Assembly: GCA_963774555.1 (NCBI GenBank)
Contig: CAVZFL010000002.1
Span: 124,001 to 188,000 of the forward strand
Length of the DNA: 64,000 nucleotides
Origin: VRUE01 sp963774555
GTDB lineage: Bacteria > Actinomycetota > Thermoleophilia > Solirubrobacterales > 70-9
Reading direction: 5' to 3'
Shown here: in pieces, positions 1 through 7,399 of the stretch
How the letters are laid out: every line of letters starts with the position of its first letter
How positions within the stretch are numbered: the stretch's first letter is position 1
Made by a program: the position numbers and the translations under genes
Notes under the pieces: model-generated
What the model was told of the DNA's origin: nothing
Seen by the model: the letters and a program-made list of their open reading frames with translations, nothing else
Database searches by the model: none

Positions 1-330
1 CCGCTCGGTGAGGAAGTCGACCGGCATGCGGTCGATGTTGCCGCAGTCGAGGAAGACGACCGTGCGGTCGGCCATGTCGGCCGGCGCCTCGTGGAAGACC
101 TCCTCCAGCGGCAGGAAGCGGTACTCGATCGGCAGCGGGAACTCCTTCGCCGCCATGAACATCACCGAGTCCTTGCCGAGCTGGGTCAGCAGGTGGTGCA
201 TGCCCAGCAGCGAGCCGAGCGCGTCGCCGTCGGGGCCCTCGTGGGCGGTGAGCAGGAAGCGCTCGCGCGAGCGCAGCTCCGCGGCGACCTGCTCGATCCC
301 GGCCGTGGCGACCCCCGTCGCCTCGCTCAC
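1..330 (-). CDS. nrnA: DHH-family phosphoesterase, NrnA-like (partial, 3' end beyond the window)
   Basis: Only the first 110 codons are present; the gene runs off the left edge. The GTG start overlaps the rbfA stop (GTGA), so the two are translationally coupled. Residues 30-40 read HEGPDGDALGS, the metal-binding motif I of DHH phosphoesterases, and Asp95 lies in a second motif, VVFLDCGNID. In actinobacteria and firmicutes the DHH gene directly after rbfA is usually the bifunctional nanoRNase/pAp phosphatase NrnA, which degrades 2-5 nt RNAs and 3'-phosphoadenosine 5'-phosphate in the cytoplasm. Motifs and position fit that. The DHHA1 substrate domain is not in the window, so the exact subfamily is inferred. 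Confidence 0.85.
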   Translation of the reverse strand, partial: MSEATGVATAGIEQVAAELRSRERFLLTAHEGPDGDALGSLLGMHHLLTQLGKDSVMFMAAKEFPLPIEYRFLPLEEVFHEAPADMADRTVVFLDCGNIDRMPVDFLTER

Positions 331-674
331 TCCTCCTCGCCCTCCTCGTCGAGCAGCTGGGAGATCCGCATCCCCTGCTCGACCGTCGGGTCGTAGTGGA
401 AGGAGAGGGTCGGGGTGCGCTTCATCCGGGTCTCGGCGGCGATCTTCGACTGCAGGACGCCGTGGGAGGAGCGCAGGCCCTCCAGCGTCTCCTCGCGCTC
501 CTCCTCGGCGCCGAGCACGCTGACGTGCACCTTGGCGGCGCGGAGGTCTGGGCTGGTCTCAACCGAGGTCACGGTTACGAAGCCGATCCGGGGGTCACTC
601 AATCGGTCGGCGATGGCGGCGCCGATCACCTCGCGGAGCACCTCGTTGATGCGGCGCATGCGAGGCGTGGCCAT
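327..674 (-). CDS. rbfA: Ribosome-binding factor A
   Basis: 115 residues, the usual RbfA length, with a KH-like fold signature: N-terminal RMRRINEVLREVI, a central DPRIGFVTVTSVETSPDL and a late RTPTLSFHYD strand. RbfA binds the 30S subunit near helix 1 of 16S rRNA and assists late maturation. It follows infB by one base and overlaps the downstream DHH gene, the classic nusA-infB-rbfA order. The C-terminus is a short acidic tail (EEGEEE). Confidence 0.95.
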   Translation of the reverse strand: MATPRMRRINEVLREVIGAAIADRLSDPRIGFVTVTSVETSPDLRAAKVHVSVLGAEEEREETLEGLRSSHGVLQSKIAAETRMKRTPTLSFHYDPTVEQGMRISQLLDEEGEEE

Positions 675-675
675 C

Positions 676-2917
676 CTACTCCAGCGTCTGCTCGACCTGC
701 TTTGTCTCGTAGAACTCGAGCATGTCCCCCTCCTTGACGTCAGCGTAGCCGTCGAGCACGATGCCGCACTCCTGACCCTCCTCGACCTCCTGCACGTTGT
801 CTTTGAAGCGACGCAGCGAGCCGAGCTTGCCGTCCCAGATGACCGTGCCCTCGCGGACCAGGCGGACGCTGGCGTCGCGCGCGACCTTGCCCTCGTTGAC
901 GATGCAGCCGGCGATGCGGCCGACCTTGGAGGCCTTGAAGGTCTGTTTGACCTCGGCCTCGCCGAGCGTCTCCTCGACCTCGACCGCCTCCAGCATGCCC
1001 TCCATCGCGTTGCGCAGGTCTTCGGTGATTTTGTAGATCACCGAGTAGGTGCGGACGTCGACGCCCTCGCGCTCGGCGGCGCGGCGGGCGTCGGCCAGCG
1101 GGCGCACGTTGAAGCCGATGATGATCGCGTCGGAGGCCGAGGCCAGCATCACGTCGGACTCGTTGATGCCACCGGTCTGCGAGTGGATGATGTTGATCGC
1201 GACCTGCTCCTGGGGGACCTTGGCGATCTCGTCCTGCAGCGCCTCCAGCGAGCCGGCGACGTCGGCCTTGAGCACGATGTCGAGCTCCTTGATCTCGCCC
1301 TCCTGGACCCGCGAGAAGACCTCCTCGAGGCTGACCTTGCGGGCTTGGCGGCGGGCCAGGGCCTCGGTCTTGAGCCGGTTGGCGCGCTCCTGGGCCTGCT
1401 GGCGGGCGCGGCGGTCGTTCTCGACCGCGTGGACGAACTCGCCCGCGTCGACGACGCCGTCGAAGCCGAGCACCTCGACCGGCATCCCCGGCCCGGCGCT
1501 CTGCACCCGCTTGCCGGTGAAGTCGTGCATCGCCCGCACCCGGCCCCACTGCGGCCCGGCGACCAGCGAGTCGCCGACGTTCAGGGTGCCGCGCTGGACC
1601 AGGATCGTGACCACGGGGCCGCGGCCGGGGTCGAGCTGGGACTCGACCACGGTGCCCGAGGCGGGTGCGTCGGGGTTGGCCCCGAGCTCCTCCAGCTCGG
1701 TCACCAGCAGGATCATGTCGAGCAGGTTGTCGAGGCCCTCGTGGGTCTTGGCCGAGACGTCGACAGTAGACGGTCTCCCCACCCCAGTCCTCGGGGGTGA
1801 GCCCGTCGGCGGCGAGCTCGTTACGGACGCGGTCGGGCTGGGCGCCCTCCTTGTCGATCTTGTTGACCGCGATCAGGATCGGCACGTCGGCAGCGCGGGC
1901 GTGGTCGATCGCCTCTTTGGTCTGCGGCATGACGCCGTCGTCGGCGGCGACGACGACGACGGCGATGTCGGTGACCTTGGCGCCGCGGGCGCGCATCGCG
2001 GTGAAGGCGGCGTGGCCCGGCGTGTCGAGGAAGGTGATCGTCTTCTCGTCGTGGTGGACCTGGTAGGCGCCGATGTGCTGTGTGATGCCGCCGGCCTCGC
2101 CCGCGGCGACCTCGGTCTCGCGGATCGCGTCCAGCAGCGAGGTCTTGCCGTGGTCGACGTGGCCCATGATCGTGACCACGGGCGGGCGATCGGCCAGCTC
2201 CTCCTCGGCGTCCTCGAACTCGGGCGCCTCGGGCTCCTCCTCGGCGGCGGTGACGATCTCGATCTTGCGGTCGTACTCGTCGGCGATCGCCGCGATCGAC
2301 TCGTCGGTGAGGGTCTGGGTGAGGGTCGCCATCTCCCCCATCATCATCAGCTTCTTGATCACCTCGGCGCTGCCCAGCCCGAGCAGCTCGGCGACCTCGC
2401 GCACGGTCGCCCCGGAGGGCACCTTCGTCGCCTCGGGCTCCGCCGCCTCGACTTTCGGCGGCGGCTCCTCGAGCAGCGGCCGGCGCCGCCGTCCCCCGCG
2501 CCTGCGCGGCGGCCGCTGCGGCGGCGGCCCCCCCATCTGATCGCGACGCGCCGCCTGGGAATCGATCACGACACGGCGCTTTTTGCCGCTGGCACCGCCG
2601 CCGGCGGCGGCTGGTTTGCCAGCCGGGTGTACGGGACCTTTGGAGGCTCCAGCGGCGGGTTTCGCGGCGGCAGGCTTTGCTGGAGGATCGGCGGGCGCCT
2701 GTTTCTGCGCCTCGGCCTTGGCGACCGGCTTGGGCTTGGTGGCCGTTGCGGTGCCACCATCGCCCTTGGCCGCCTGAATTGCCTTGAGAGCGTCGGCCTC
2801 CTCGACGCTCGAAGCAGCGGCTTTCGCCTCGATCCCGGCGCTTTTCAGCGCGGCAAGGACCTCTTTGCTTTCAAGGCCCTGCGCTTTCGCGATCTCGTGA
2901 ACCCGTTTTTTCCCCAC
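676..2917 (-). CDS. infB: Translation initiation factor IF-2 (one frameshift)
   Basis: About 746 residues once one frameshift is repaired. The GTG start shares one base with the nusA stop. The order is an N-terminal IF2_N helix domain, an Ala/Lys/Pro/Arg-rich linker (about residues 50-160), a second IF2_N domain, and the GTPase domain with GHVDHGKT, DTPGHAAF and NKID motifs. These are followed by the beta-barrel domains and C-terminal fMet-tRNA-binding region. IF-2 places initiator tRNA on the 30S subunit and drives subunit joining. The reading frame breaks near 1765, between ETVY and VDVSAKT, where one extra A sits in the plus-strand text. The gene is essential and both halves are well conserved, so the break is most likely a sequence error. 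Confidence 0.95.
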
Positions 2918-4392
2918 TAGGCTTGCTCTGCCTCCTCGGCGACGGGCTCAGCGGCCTCCTCAGGCGCTTCGTCCCGGGGTTCGGGTGCCTCCTCAACGAT
3001 CTCTTCCTCAACTGCGGCCTCGTCGAATTCCGCTTCGGCTTTGGCGACGATCTCCTCGACCTGCCCCTGATCGGCGTCCGGATCGGCGAGGATCTCGACC
3101 TCGGCCTCGGCCACCGCGGCAAGCACCGCGATCTGGTTGGTCTGGAACCTGCTCAGCGCCTGGTGCTGGGGCAGGCCGCAGAAGGTCGAGCCCTCGATCG
3201 CCGCGTTGGGGCAGCGGCGGCCGTTGGAGAGCACCGCCATGCAGCGTCCGTCGAATGTCTCTTCGCCCTCGTACTCGACCTCCTGGTCTTCGGAGGCAAA
3301 CTCGGTCTCGGACTTGATGTCGACCCGCCAGCCGGTCAGGCGGGCTGCCAGGCGGGCGTTCTGGCCGTCGCGGCCGATCGCCAGCGAGAGCTGGTCGTCG
3401 GGGACGATCACGGTCGCCTGGCGCTCGTCGTCGTCGACGATCACCTCGCGCACGCGCGCCGGCGAGAGCGCCTTGGCGACGAAGCGGGCGGGCTCGTCGT
3501 TGTGGGGAATGATGTCGATCTTCTCGCCGCGCAGCTCGGAGACGACCATCCGCACGCGCGAGCCGCGCGGGCCGACGCAGGCGCCGACCGGGTCGACGCC
3601 GTCGGCGTGGGAGATCACCGCGATCTTCGAGCGGTAGCCGGGCTCGCGGGCGACGCCGACGATCTCGACCAGCTTGTCGGCGATCTCCGGCACCTCCATT
3701 TCGAACAGCTTCTTGATCAGCTCGGAGCTGCGCCGCGAGACGACGATCGCCGGCCCTTTGGTCGAGTCGGAGACGTCGGTGATCACGGCCTTGACCCGCA
3801 TCCCGTGGTCGTAGCGCTCGTTGTAGACCTGCTCGGACTTGGGCAGCAGCGCCTCGACCCGCTCGCGCAGCTGAACCAGCGTGTAGCGCTTGTCGGACTG
3901 CTGGATGATTCCGGTGATCAGCTCGCCGACGCGATCCTGGTACTCGTCGAACATCATCATCCGTTCGGCCTCGCGGATCCGCTGCAGGATCACCTGCTTG
4001 GCGGTCTGGGCGGCGATCCGGCCGAAGTCTTCGGGGGTGACGTCGCGGGTCTCGATCTGGTCCTCGTAGGGGGCGATCATCTCGGGGTCGAGCTCGGGGT
4101 CCTCGGGCTCGCGCAGCTCGCCCGTTTCCGGGTCGATCTCGCGCTCTTCCTCCTCCTGGGCCTCGGCCGCCTCGGCGAGCAGCTTCTCCTCCAGCTCGGG
4201 CGGCAGGATCAGTTCGAAGACGAGGAAGTCGCCGGTCTCGTGGTCGAGGTCGACGCGGGCGTATTTGGCCGCTCCCGGGGTCTTCTTGTAGGCGGAGAGG
4301 AGCGCGTCGGCGAGCGCGTCCATCAACGTGTCGGCGGAGATTCCCTTCTCCTGCTCCAGTGCCTTGACTGCTTCGACGATCTCTTTGCTCAC
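2917..4392 (-). CDS. nusA: Transcription termination/antitermination factor NusA with a C-terminal zinc-knuckle-like insert
   Basis: 491 residues with a GTG start overlapping the rimP stop (GTGA). The N-terminal RNA-polymerase-binding domain (about 1-150) carries an acidic insert. An S1 domain follows (about 150-220), then two KH domains (VGPRGSRVRMV near 274 and IGRDGQNARLA near 339). After the KH domains is an unusual segment with Cys384, Cys394, Cys405 and His410, spaced like a small zinc knuckle, then a long acidic Ala/Glu tail. NusA binds elongating RNA polymerase and modulates pausing, termination and rRNA antitermination. No separate ylxR gene lies between nusA and infB, where many bacteria have one. 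Confidence 0.95.
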   Translation of the reverse strand: MSKEIVEAVKALEQEKGISADTLMDALADALLSAYKKTPGAAKYARVDLDHETGDFLVFELILPPELEEKLLAEAAEAQEEEEREIDPETGELREPEDPELDPEMIAPYEDQIETRDVTPEDFGRIAAQTAKQVILQRIREAERMMMFDEYQDRVGELITGIIQQSDKRYTLVQLRERVEALLPKSEQVYNERYDHGMRVKAVITDVSDSTKGPAIVVSRRSSELIKKLFEMEVPEIADKLVEIVGVAREPGYRSKIAVISHADGVDPVGACVGPRGSRVRMVVSELRGEKIDIIPHNDEPARFVAKALSPARVREVIVDDDERQATVIVPDDQLSLAIGRDGQNARLAARLTGWRVDIKSETEFASEDQEVEYEGEETFDGRCMAVLSNGRRCPNAAIEGSTFCGLPQHQALSRFQTNQIAVLAAVAEAEVEILADPDADQGQVEEIVAKAEAEFDEAAVEEEIVEEAPEPRDEAPEEAAEPVAEEAEQA

Positions 4393-4628
4393 TGGAGCTC
4401 CTTGTGTTTGCGGTACTTGGGACCGGGCGAGGAGACCTCCAGCGCATACTCGGTCCGCAGATGGTTTAGGTGCTTGGTGACCTTCTCGCAGAGGGCGAGG
4501 TCGACGCCCTGCGGGTGGTCGATGAAGAGGCGCAGCGTTTCCTTGCCCGGTTGCTCCAGGGCGACCAGGTCAAGCTCGGAGTCGAGCTCCTGGAGCTGCT
4601 GCTGGATGTCGTTCTGGAGGTCTGGCAT
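4389..4628 (-). CDS. rimP: Ribosome maturation factor RimP, N-terminal domain only
   Basis: 79 residues from the ATG at 4628. It begins MPDLQNDIQQQLQEL and carries the RimP N-domain features: a long helix, the LVALEQ...LRLFIDHP strands, and the conserved EVSSPG turn near residue 65. Ordinary RimP proteins are about 150-180 residues and continue after SSPG with an SH3-like C-domain. Here only PKYRKHKELQ follows before the stop, and nusA starts at once. The start was chosen because an upstream extension would run through a terminator hairpin. RimP helps assemble the 30S subunit. Whether the short form is active cannot be told from sequence. Confidence 0.75.
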   Translation of the reverse strand: MPDLQNDIQQQLQELDSELDLVALEQPGKETLRLFIDHPQGVDLALCEKVTKHLNHLRTEYALEVSSPGPKYRKHKELQ

Positions 4629-4641
4629 TGGTTGAGGCCGT

Positions 4642-4665
4642 AAAAAAAGTGGGCCAGGCCCACTT
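4642..4665 (-). terminator. Intrinsic terminator or attenuator just upstream of rimP
   Basis: On the minus strand a near-perfect hairpin (AAGTGGGCC / GGCCCACTT, 4647-4665) is followed by a run of seven T (4642-4648). Its T-run ends 13 bases before the rimP ATG. It could end coaBC transcription or act as a leader attenuator for rimP-nusA-infB. There is no room for a promoter between it and rimP. Confidence 0.7.
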
Positions 4666-4697
4666 CGAGGTACATCGGGACAAAAAAACTTGGGACG

Positions 4698-4703
4698 AGT
4701 ATA
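4698..4703 (-). promoter_or_regulatory. Possible -10 element for the rimP-nusA-infB operon
   Basis: TATACT on the minus strand, the same hexamer seen upstream of mihF. It lies between the coaBC stop and the leader hairpin, so a transcript started here would pass through the terminator before reaching rimP. No convincing -35 element is visible at 16-18 bases upstream. Confidence 0.35.
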
Positions 4704-4720
4704 GCTCGCAGGGTGGGTAG

Positions 4721-4813
4721 GGAGGGACGGGGATCCCCTCGCCCGTCCAAGCGCCGGCCTAATTAGGCCGGCGCTTTGAGTATCCGCCCGTTCGAGGGGA
4801 TTCCCGTCCCTCC
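4721..4813. repeat. Nested inverted repeat covering the 3' end of coaBC
   Basis: Outer arms 4721-4741 and 4793-4813 are 21 bases long and complementary except at one position. Between them sits a perfect 28-base palindrome (4749-4776) centred on CCTAATTAGG. The coaBC stop (TAG, 4759-4761) is inside the inner palindrome, so the last coaBC codons are written by the repeat. No T-run follows directly. Confidence 0.85.
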
Positions 4814-6033
4814 GCACGGAGCGTGACTACTCGATCCAGGATTGCGTCCGCGATTGCGTCCTTAGGTGCTTGTGGGACGTGGTCTTGACTCGTTGAGTCG
4901 ATCAGGGTTATTGCGTTCTGCTCGCTCTCGAAGCCGATGGCCGGATTTGAGATGTCGTTTAGGACCATCAGATCCGCCTTCTTACGTGCCAGCTTTTGCT
5001 TTGCCCGCTCGATGTTTTCTCCGGCTTCTGCGGCGAACGCTACGACCGTTTGCCCATTGGTCTTCACCGCCGTGAGGGACGCCAGGATGTCCTCTGTGGG
5101 CTCCAGGTGGAGGTCCAGGGGGGAGTCGCGGGTCAGCTTGCCGTCGGCCGGGTCGGCGGCGCGGAAGTCGGCGGGGGCGGCGGCCATCAGGAGGACGTGC
5201 GTGCTCGGGAACTCCTCGCTGGCGGCTTTGGCCAGTTGCTCGCCCGTTTCGACGTCGATGCGGCGGACGCCGGGGGGCGCGGGGAGGGCTACGTTGGCGG
5301 CGATCAGGGTTACGTCGGCGCCGCGGCGGGCGGCGGCGCCGGCCAGGGCGATGCCCATGCGGCCGGAGGAGCGGTTGCCGAGGTAGCGGACGGAGTCGAT
5401 TGGCTCGCGGGTGCCGCCTGCCGTGACCAGTACCTGGAGGCCGTCCCAGGGGCGCTGGCCGGTGGGCAGGTGCGCTTCCACGGTTGCCAGGAGGTGGGCC
5501 GGGTCGGGGAGGCGGCCCTTGCCGCGCTCGCCGCGGGAGGCGAGGGCGCCCTCGTCGGGGTCGATCACGGTGATTCCGCGCTCCCGCAGGGTTGTGAGGT
5601 TTGCCTGGGTCGCGGCGTCGGCGTACATGCGGTCATTCATCGCCGGGGCGACGAGACGGGGCGCGGTGCAGGCGAGGAAGGAGGTGGTGAGGATCGAGTC
5701 GGCGATGCCTGTGGCCAGCTTCGCCACGGTGTTGGCCGAGGCCGGGGCGACCAGGTAGGCATCGCAGTTGGCGGCCAGCTCGAGGTGGCCGATCGGGTCG
5801 TGGCCGGGAGCCTCATCGCCGGGGAAGGCGCCGCGCATCGGGTCGCGCTCGAACTCGGAGATCAGGACCGGGGCGCCGACGATTCCCTCGAAGGAGGCGG
5901 CGCCGACGAAGCGGGTCGCCGTCTCGGTCATCAGCACGCGGACGCCGTGCCCGGCGGTGGTCGCCAGGCGCGCCAGCTCGAGCGCCTTGTAGGCGGCTAT
6001 CCCTCCGCTGACGCCAAGCAGGACTCTGGCCAT
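4759..6033 (-). CDS. coaBC: Bifunctional phosphopantothenoylcysteine decarboxylase / phosphopantothenate-cysteine ligase
   Basis: 424 residues. The N-terminal half is the FMN-dependent CoaC decarboxylase: GVSGGIAAYKA at residues 7-17, catalytic His83, and the PAMNDRM substrate-recognition motif at 129-135. The C-terminal half is the CoaB ligase: AGGTREPIDSVRYLGNRSSG from residue 205, and a Lys-rich KLARKKADLMVLND loop. Together they convert 4'-phosphopantothenate, CTP and cysteine to 4'-phosphopantetheine in coenzyme A synthesis. The gene follows gmk and rpoZ as in other actinobacteria. The last residues (TGGYSKRRPN) fall in the nested inverted repeat. Confidence 0.95.
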   Translation of the reverse strand: MARVLLGVSGGIAAYKALELARLATTAGHGVRVLMTETATRFVGAASFEGIVGAPVLISEFERDPMRGAFPGDEAPGHDPIGHLELAANCDAYLVAPASANTVAKLATGIADSILTTSFLACTAPRLVAPAMNDRMYADAATQANLTTLRERGITVIDPDEGALASRGERGKGRLPDPAHLLATVEAHLPTGQRPWDGLQVLVTAGGTREPIDSVRYLGNRSSGRMGIALAGAAARRGADVTLIAANVALPAPPGVRRIDVETGEQLAKAASEEFPSTHVLLMAAAPADFRAADPADGKLTRDSPLDLHLEPTEDILASLTAVKTNGQTVVAFAAEAGENIERAKQKLARKKADLMVLNDISNPAIGFESEQNAITLIDSTSQDHVPQAPKDAIADAILDRVVTLRAEGRESPRTGGYSKRRPN

Positions 6034-6067
6034 GGCTCTCCTCGACCCGGCACTGCCGGGAGCGCCG

Positions 6068-6301
6068 TTAGGCGCGGTACTCGTATTTGAGCTTGCCCTG
6101 GGCGACCTCTTCGAGCGCGATCGAGAGGTAGTTGCGGTCGGCTGGGATGTCGACCATCGGGGGCGGGTACTCGCCGAAGCTGCCCTCGCCGAGGCTGTGG
6201 AAGTAGCTGTTGATCTGCCGGGCCCGCTTGGCGGCGACGACTACTGCCGCGTAGTGCGAGTCGGTGTGATCCAGGAGCTTGTCAACGCGTGGTTTGATCA
6301 T
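6068..6301 (-). CDS. rpoZ: DNA-directed RNA polymerase omega subunit
   Basis: 77 residues, within the normal range for omega. It has the conserved core AAKRARQINSYFHSLGEG and the C-terminal LSIALEEVAQGKLKYEY. Omega clamps the beta' subunit and helps polymerase assembly. The gene overlaps the end of gmk by 20 bases and precedes coaBC, the standard actinobacterial gmk-rpoZ-coaBC order, so it is probably co-transcribed. Confidence 0.95.
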   Translation of the reverse strand: MIKPRVDKLLDHTDSHYAAVVVAAKRARQINSYFHSLGEGSFGEYPPPMVDIPADRNYLSIALEEVAQGKLKYEYRA

Positions 6302-6875
6302 CGGCTGCGGAGTCTAGAGGTATGCCGAGCTCGGCGCGCACGATCTCCTCCAGCTCGGCCTCGGCGCGCTCCAGCTCGTCGTTGACGACGGCGTGGGCGA
6401 ACTCACCCTGGGCGGCCATCTCCTGCTCTGCGACTTCGAGTCGCGAGTCGATCGCCTCGAGGCTGTCGGTGCCGCGCGACTCGAGCCGGCGGCGCAGCGA
6501 CGCCGGGTCGGGCGGCGCGATGAAGACCTGGACCGACTCGCGCATCGCCGCCCGCACCTGCCGCGCCCCCTGCACCTCGATCTCCAAGACGACCGACTGA
6601 CCGGCATCGAGGCGGTTGCGCACCTCCGAGCGCAGCGTGCCGTAGCGATGTCCGCTGTAGGTGGCGAACTCGAGGAAGTCTTCGGCCTTGATCCGCTGGT
6701 CGAATTCCTCAGGCGTCAGAAAGTGATAATCCCGCCCGTTCTCCTCGCCCGCACGAGGCTCACGCGTCGTCGCAGAGACGGAAAGCTCGAGATCGGGGAC
6801 GCGCTCGAGCAGGCGCGCGATCAGCGTTCCCTTGCCAACTCCCGATGGGCCTGTGATTACGAAGACCTTGGACAT
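6282..6875 (-). CDS. gmk: Guanylate kinase
   Basis: 197 residues from the ATG at 6875. The P-loop GPSGVGKGT is at residues 9-17, followed by the GMP-binding TTREPRAGEENGRDYHF segment and the EIEVQGARQVR motif. The enzyme phosphorylates GMP/dGMP to the diphosphate. The frame stays open much further upstream, but that stretch runs through mihF in another frame, and the P-loop position fixes the start. A 104-base gap separates it from mihF. Confidence 0.95.
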   Translation of the reverse strand: MSKVFVITGPSGVGKGTLIARLLERVPDLELSVSATTREPRAGEENGRDYHFLTPEEFDQRIKAEDFLEFATYSGHRYGTLRSEVRNRLDAGQSVVLEIEVQGARQVRAAMRESVQVFIAPPDPASLRRRLESRGTDSLEAIDSRLEVAEQEMAAQGEFAHAVVNDELERAEAELEEIVRAELGIPLDSAADDQTTR

Positions 6876-6979
6876 AGGACGGCCGCGAAAACCAAGCAGA
6901 TCGTCCGGACGCAGGGAGCGTGGCGTGCTCTGCACGCGAGCGACCGAGGACGGCGATATGCGCCGGTTTGCAGCAGCCG

Positions 6980-7312
6980 TTATCGGCGGAGCTGGGAGAC
7001 GAGCTCTGTGCGCTGTCGCTCCGACAAGCCGCCGATCGTCTTCGACGGCGAGATCCTGCACTGGTTGAGGATCCGGTTGGTCTTCACCCGGCCGTACTTG
7101 GGCACGGCGAGGAGCATGTCGAAGACCTTCGCGGTGAGCACGTACTCGGGCGGGTCGAGCAGCAGCGTGTGGATGTTCGCCTTGCCCGCTTTGAGGTCCT
7201 TCTTCAGCTTGGCCCGGGCGGTGCGAATGTCGTTTGCGCGTTTGAGCGCGTCCATCCGCTGGTCCAGCGACCGCTCGGGGGCCGCGGTGGAGGTCTTGAC
7301 TGGGGTGGGCAT
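6980..7312 (-). CDS. mihF: Integration host factor, actinobacterial type (mIHF)
   Basis: 110 residues from the ATG at 7312, about the length of mycobacterial mIHF without its long extension. Conserved segments are RANDIRTARAKLKKDLKAG, LLLDPPEYVLTAKVFDMLLAVPKYGRVK and a C-terminal S13-like helix-two-turn-helix (NRILNQCRISPSKTIGGLSERQR). mIHF is an essential nucleoid protein that bends DNA non-specifically and supports phage integration. It sits between pyrD and gmk, the normal actinobacterial place. Ten bases separate the -10 element from the ATG, so the mRNA may be leaderless. Confidence 0.93.
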   Translation of the reverse strand: MPTPVKTSTAAPERSLDQRMDALKRANDIRTARAKLKKDLKAGKANIHTLLLDPPEYVLTAKVFDMLLAVPKYGRVKTNRILNQCRISPSKTIGGLSERQRTELVSQLRR

Positions 7313-7322
7313 GTGGGCGGCG

Positions 7323-7350
7323 AGTATAGCCGCGGCTTGCCTGCGTGCAA
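7323..7350 (-). promoter_or_regulatory. Probable mihF promoter
   Basis: On the minus strand TTGCAC (7345-7350) and TATACT (7323-7328) are 16 bases apart. The mihF ATG begins 10 bases after the -10 element, so transcription would start within about 0-4 bases of the start codon. The promoter would separate mihF-gmk-rpoZ-coaBC from the pyr operon. Confidence 0.6.
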
Positions 7351-7399
7351 GCAAAGTTGGGCAAATGCGCCGAAATTCACCTGAAGCTCGACTCGAGGT

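Noticed and set aside
415..1800. Long open frames on the plus strand opposite rbfA, infB, nusA, carB and the giant gene
   Set aside because: They mirror real minus-strand genes, have low-complexity Arg/Gly/Ala composition and match no family. They are a by-product of high GC content.
4389..4817. Longer 142-codon version of rimP
   Set aside because: The extension runs through the terminator hairpin and inverted repeat and has no RimP-like residues. The ATG at 4628 begins the conserved part.
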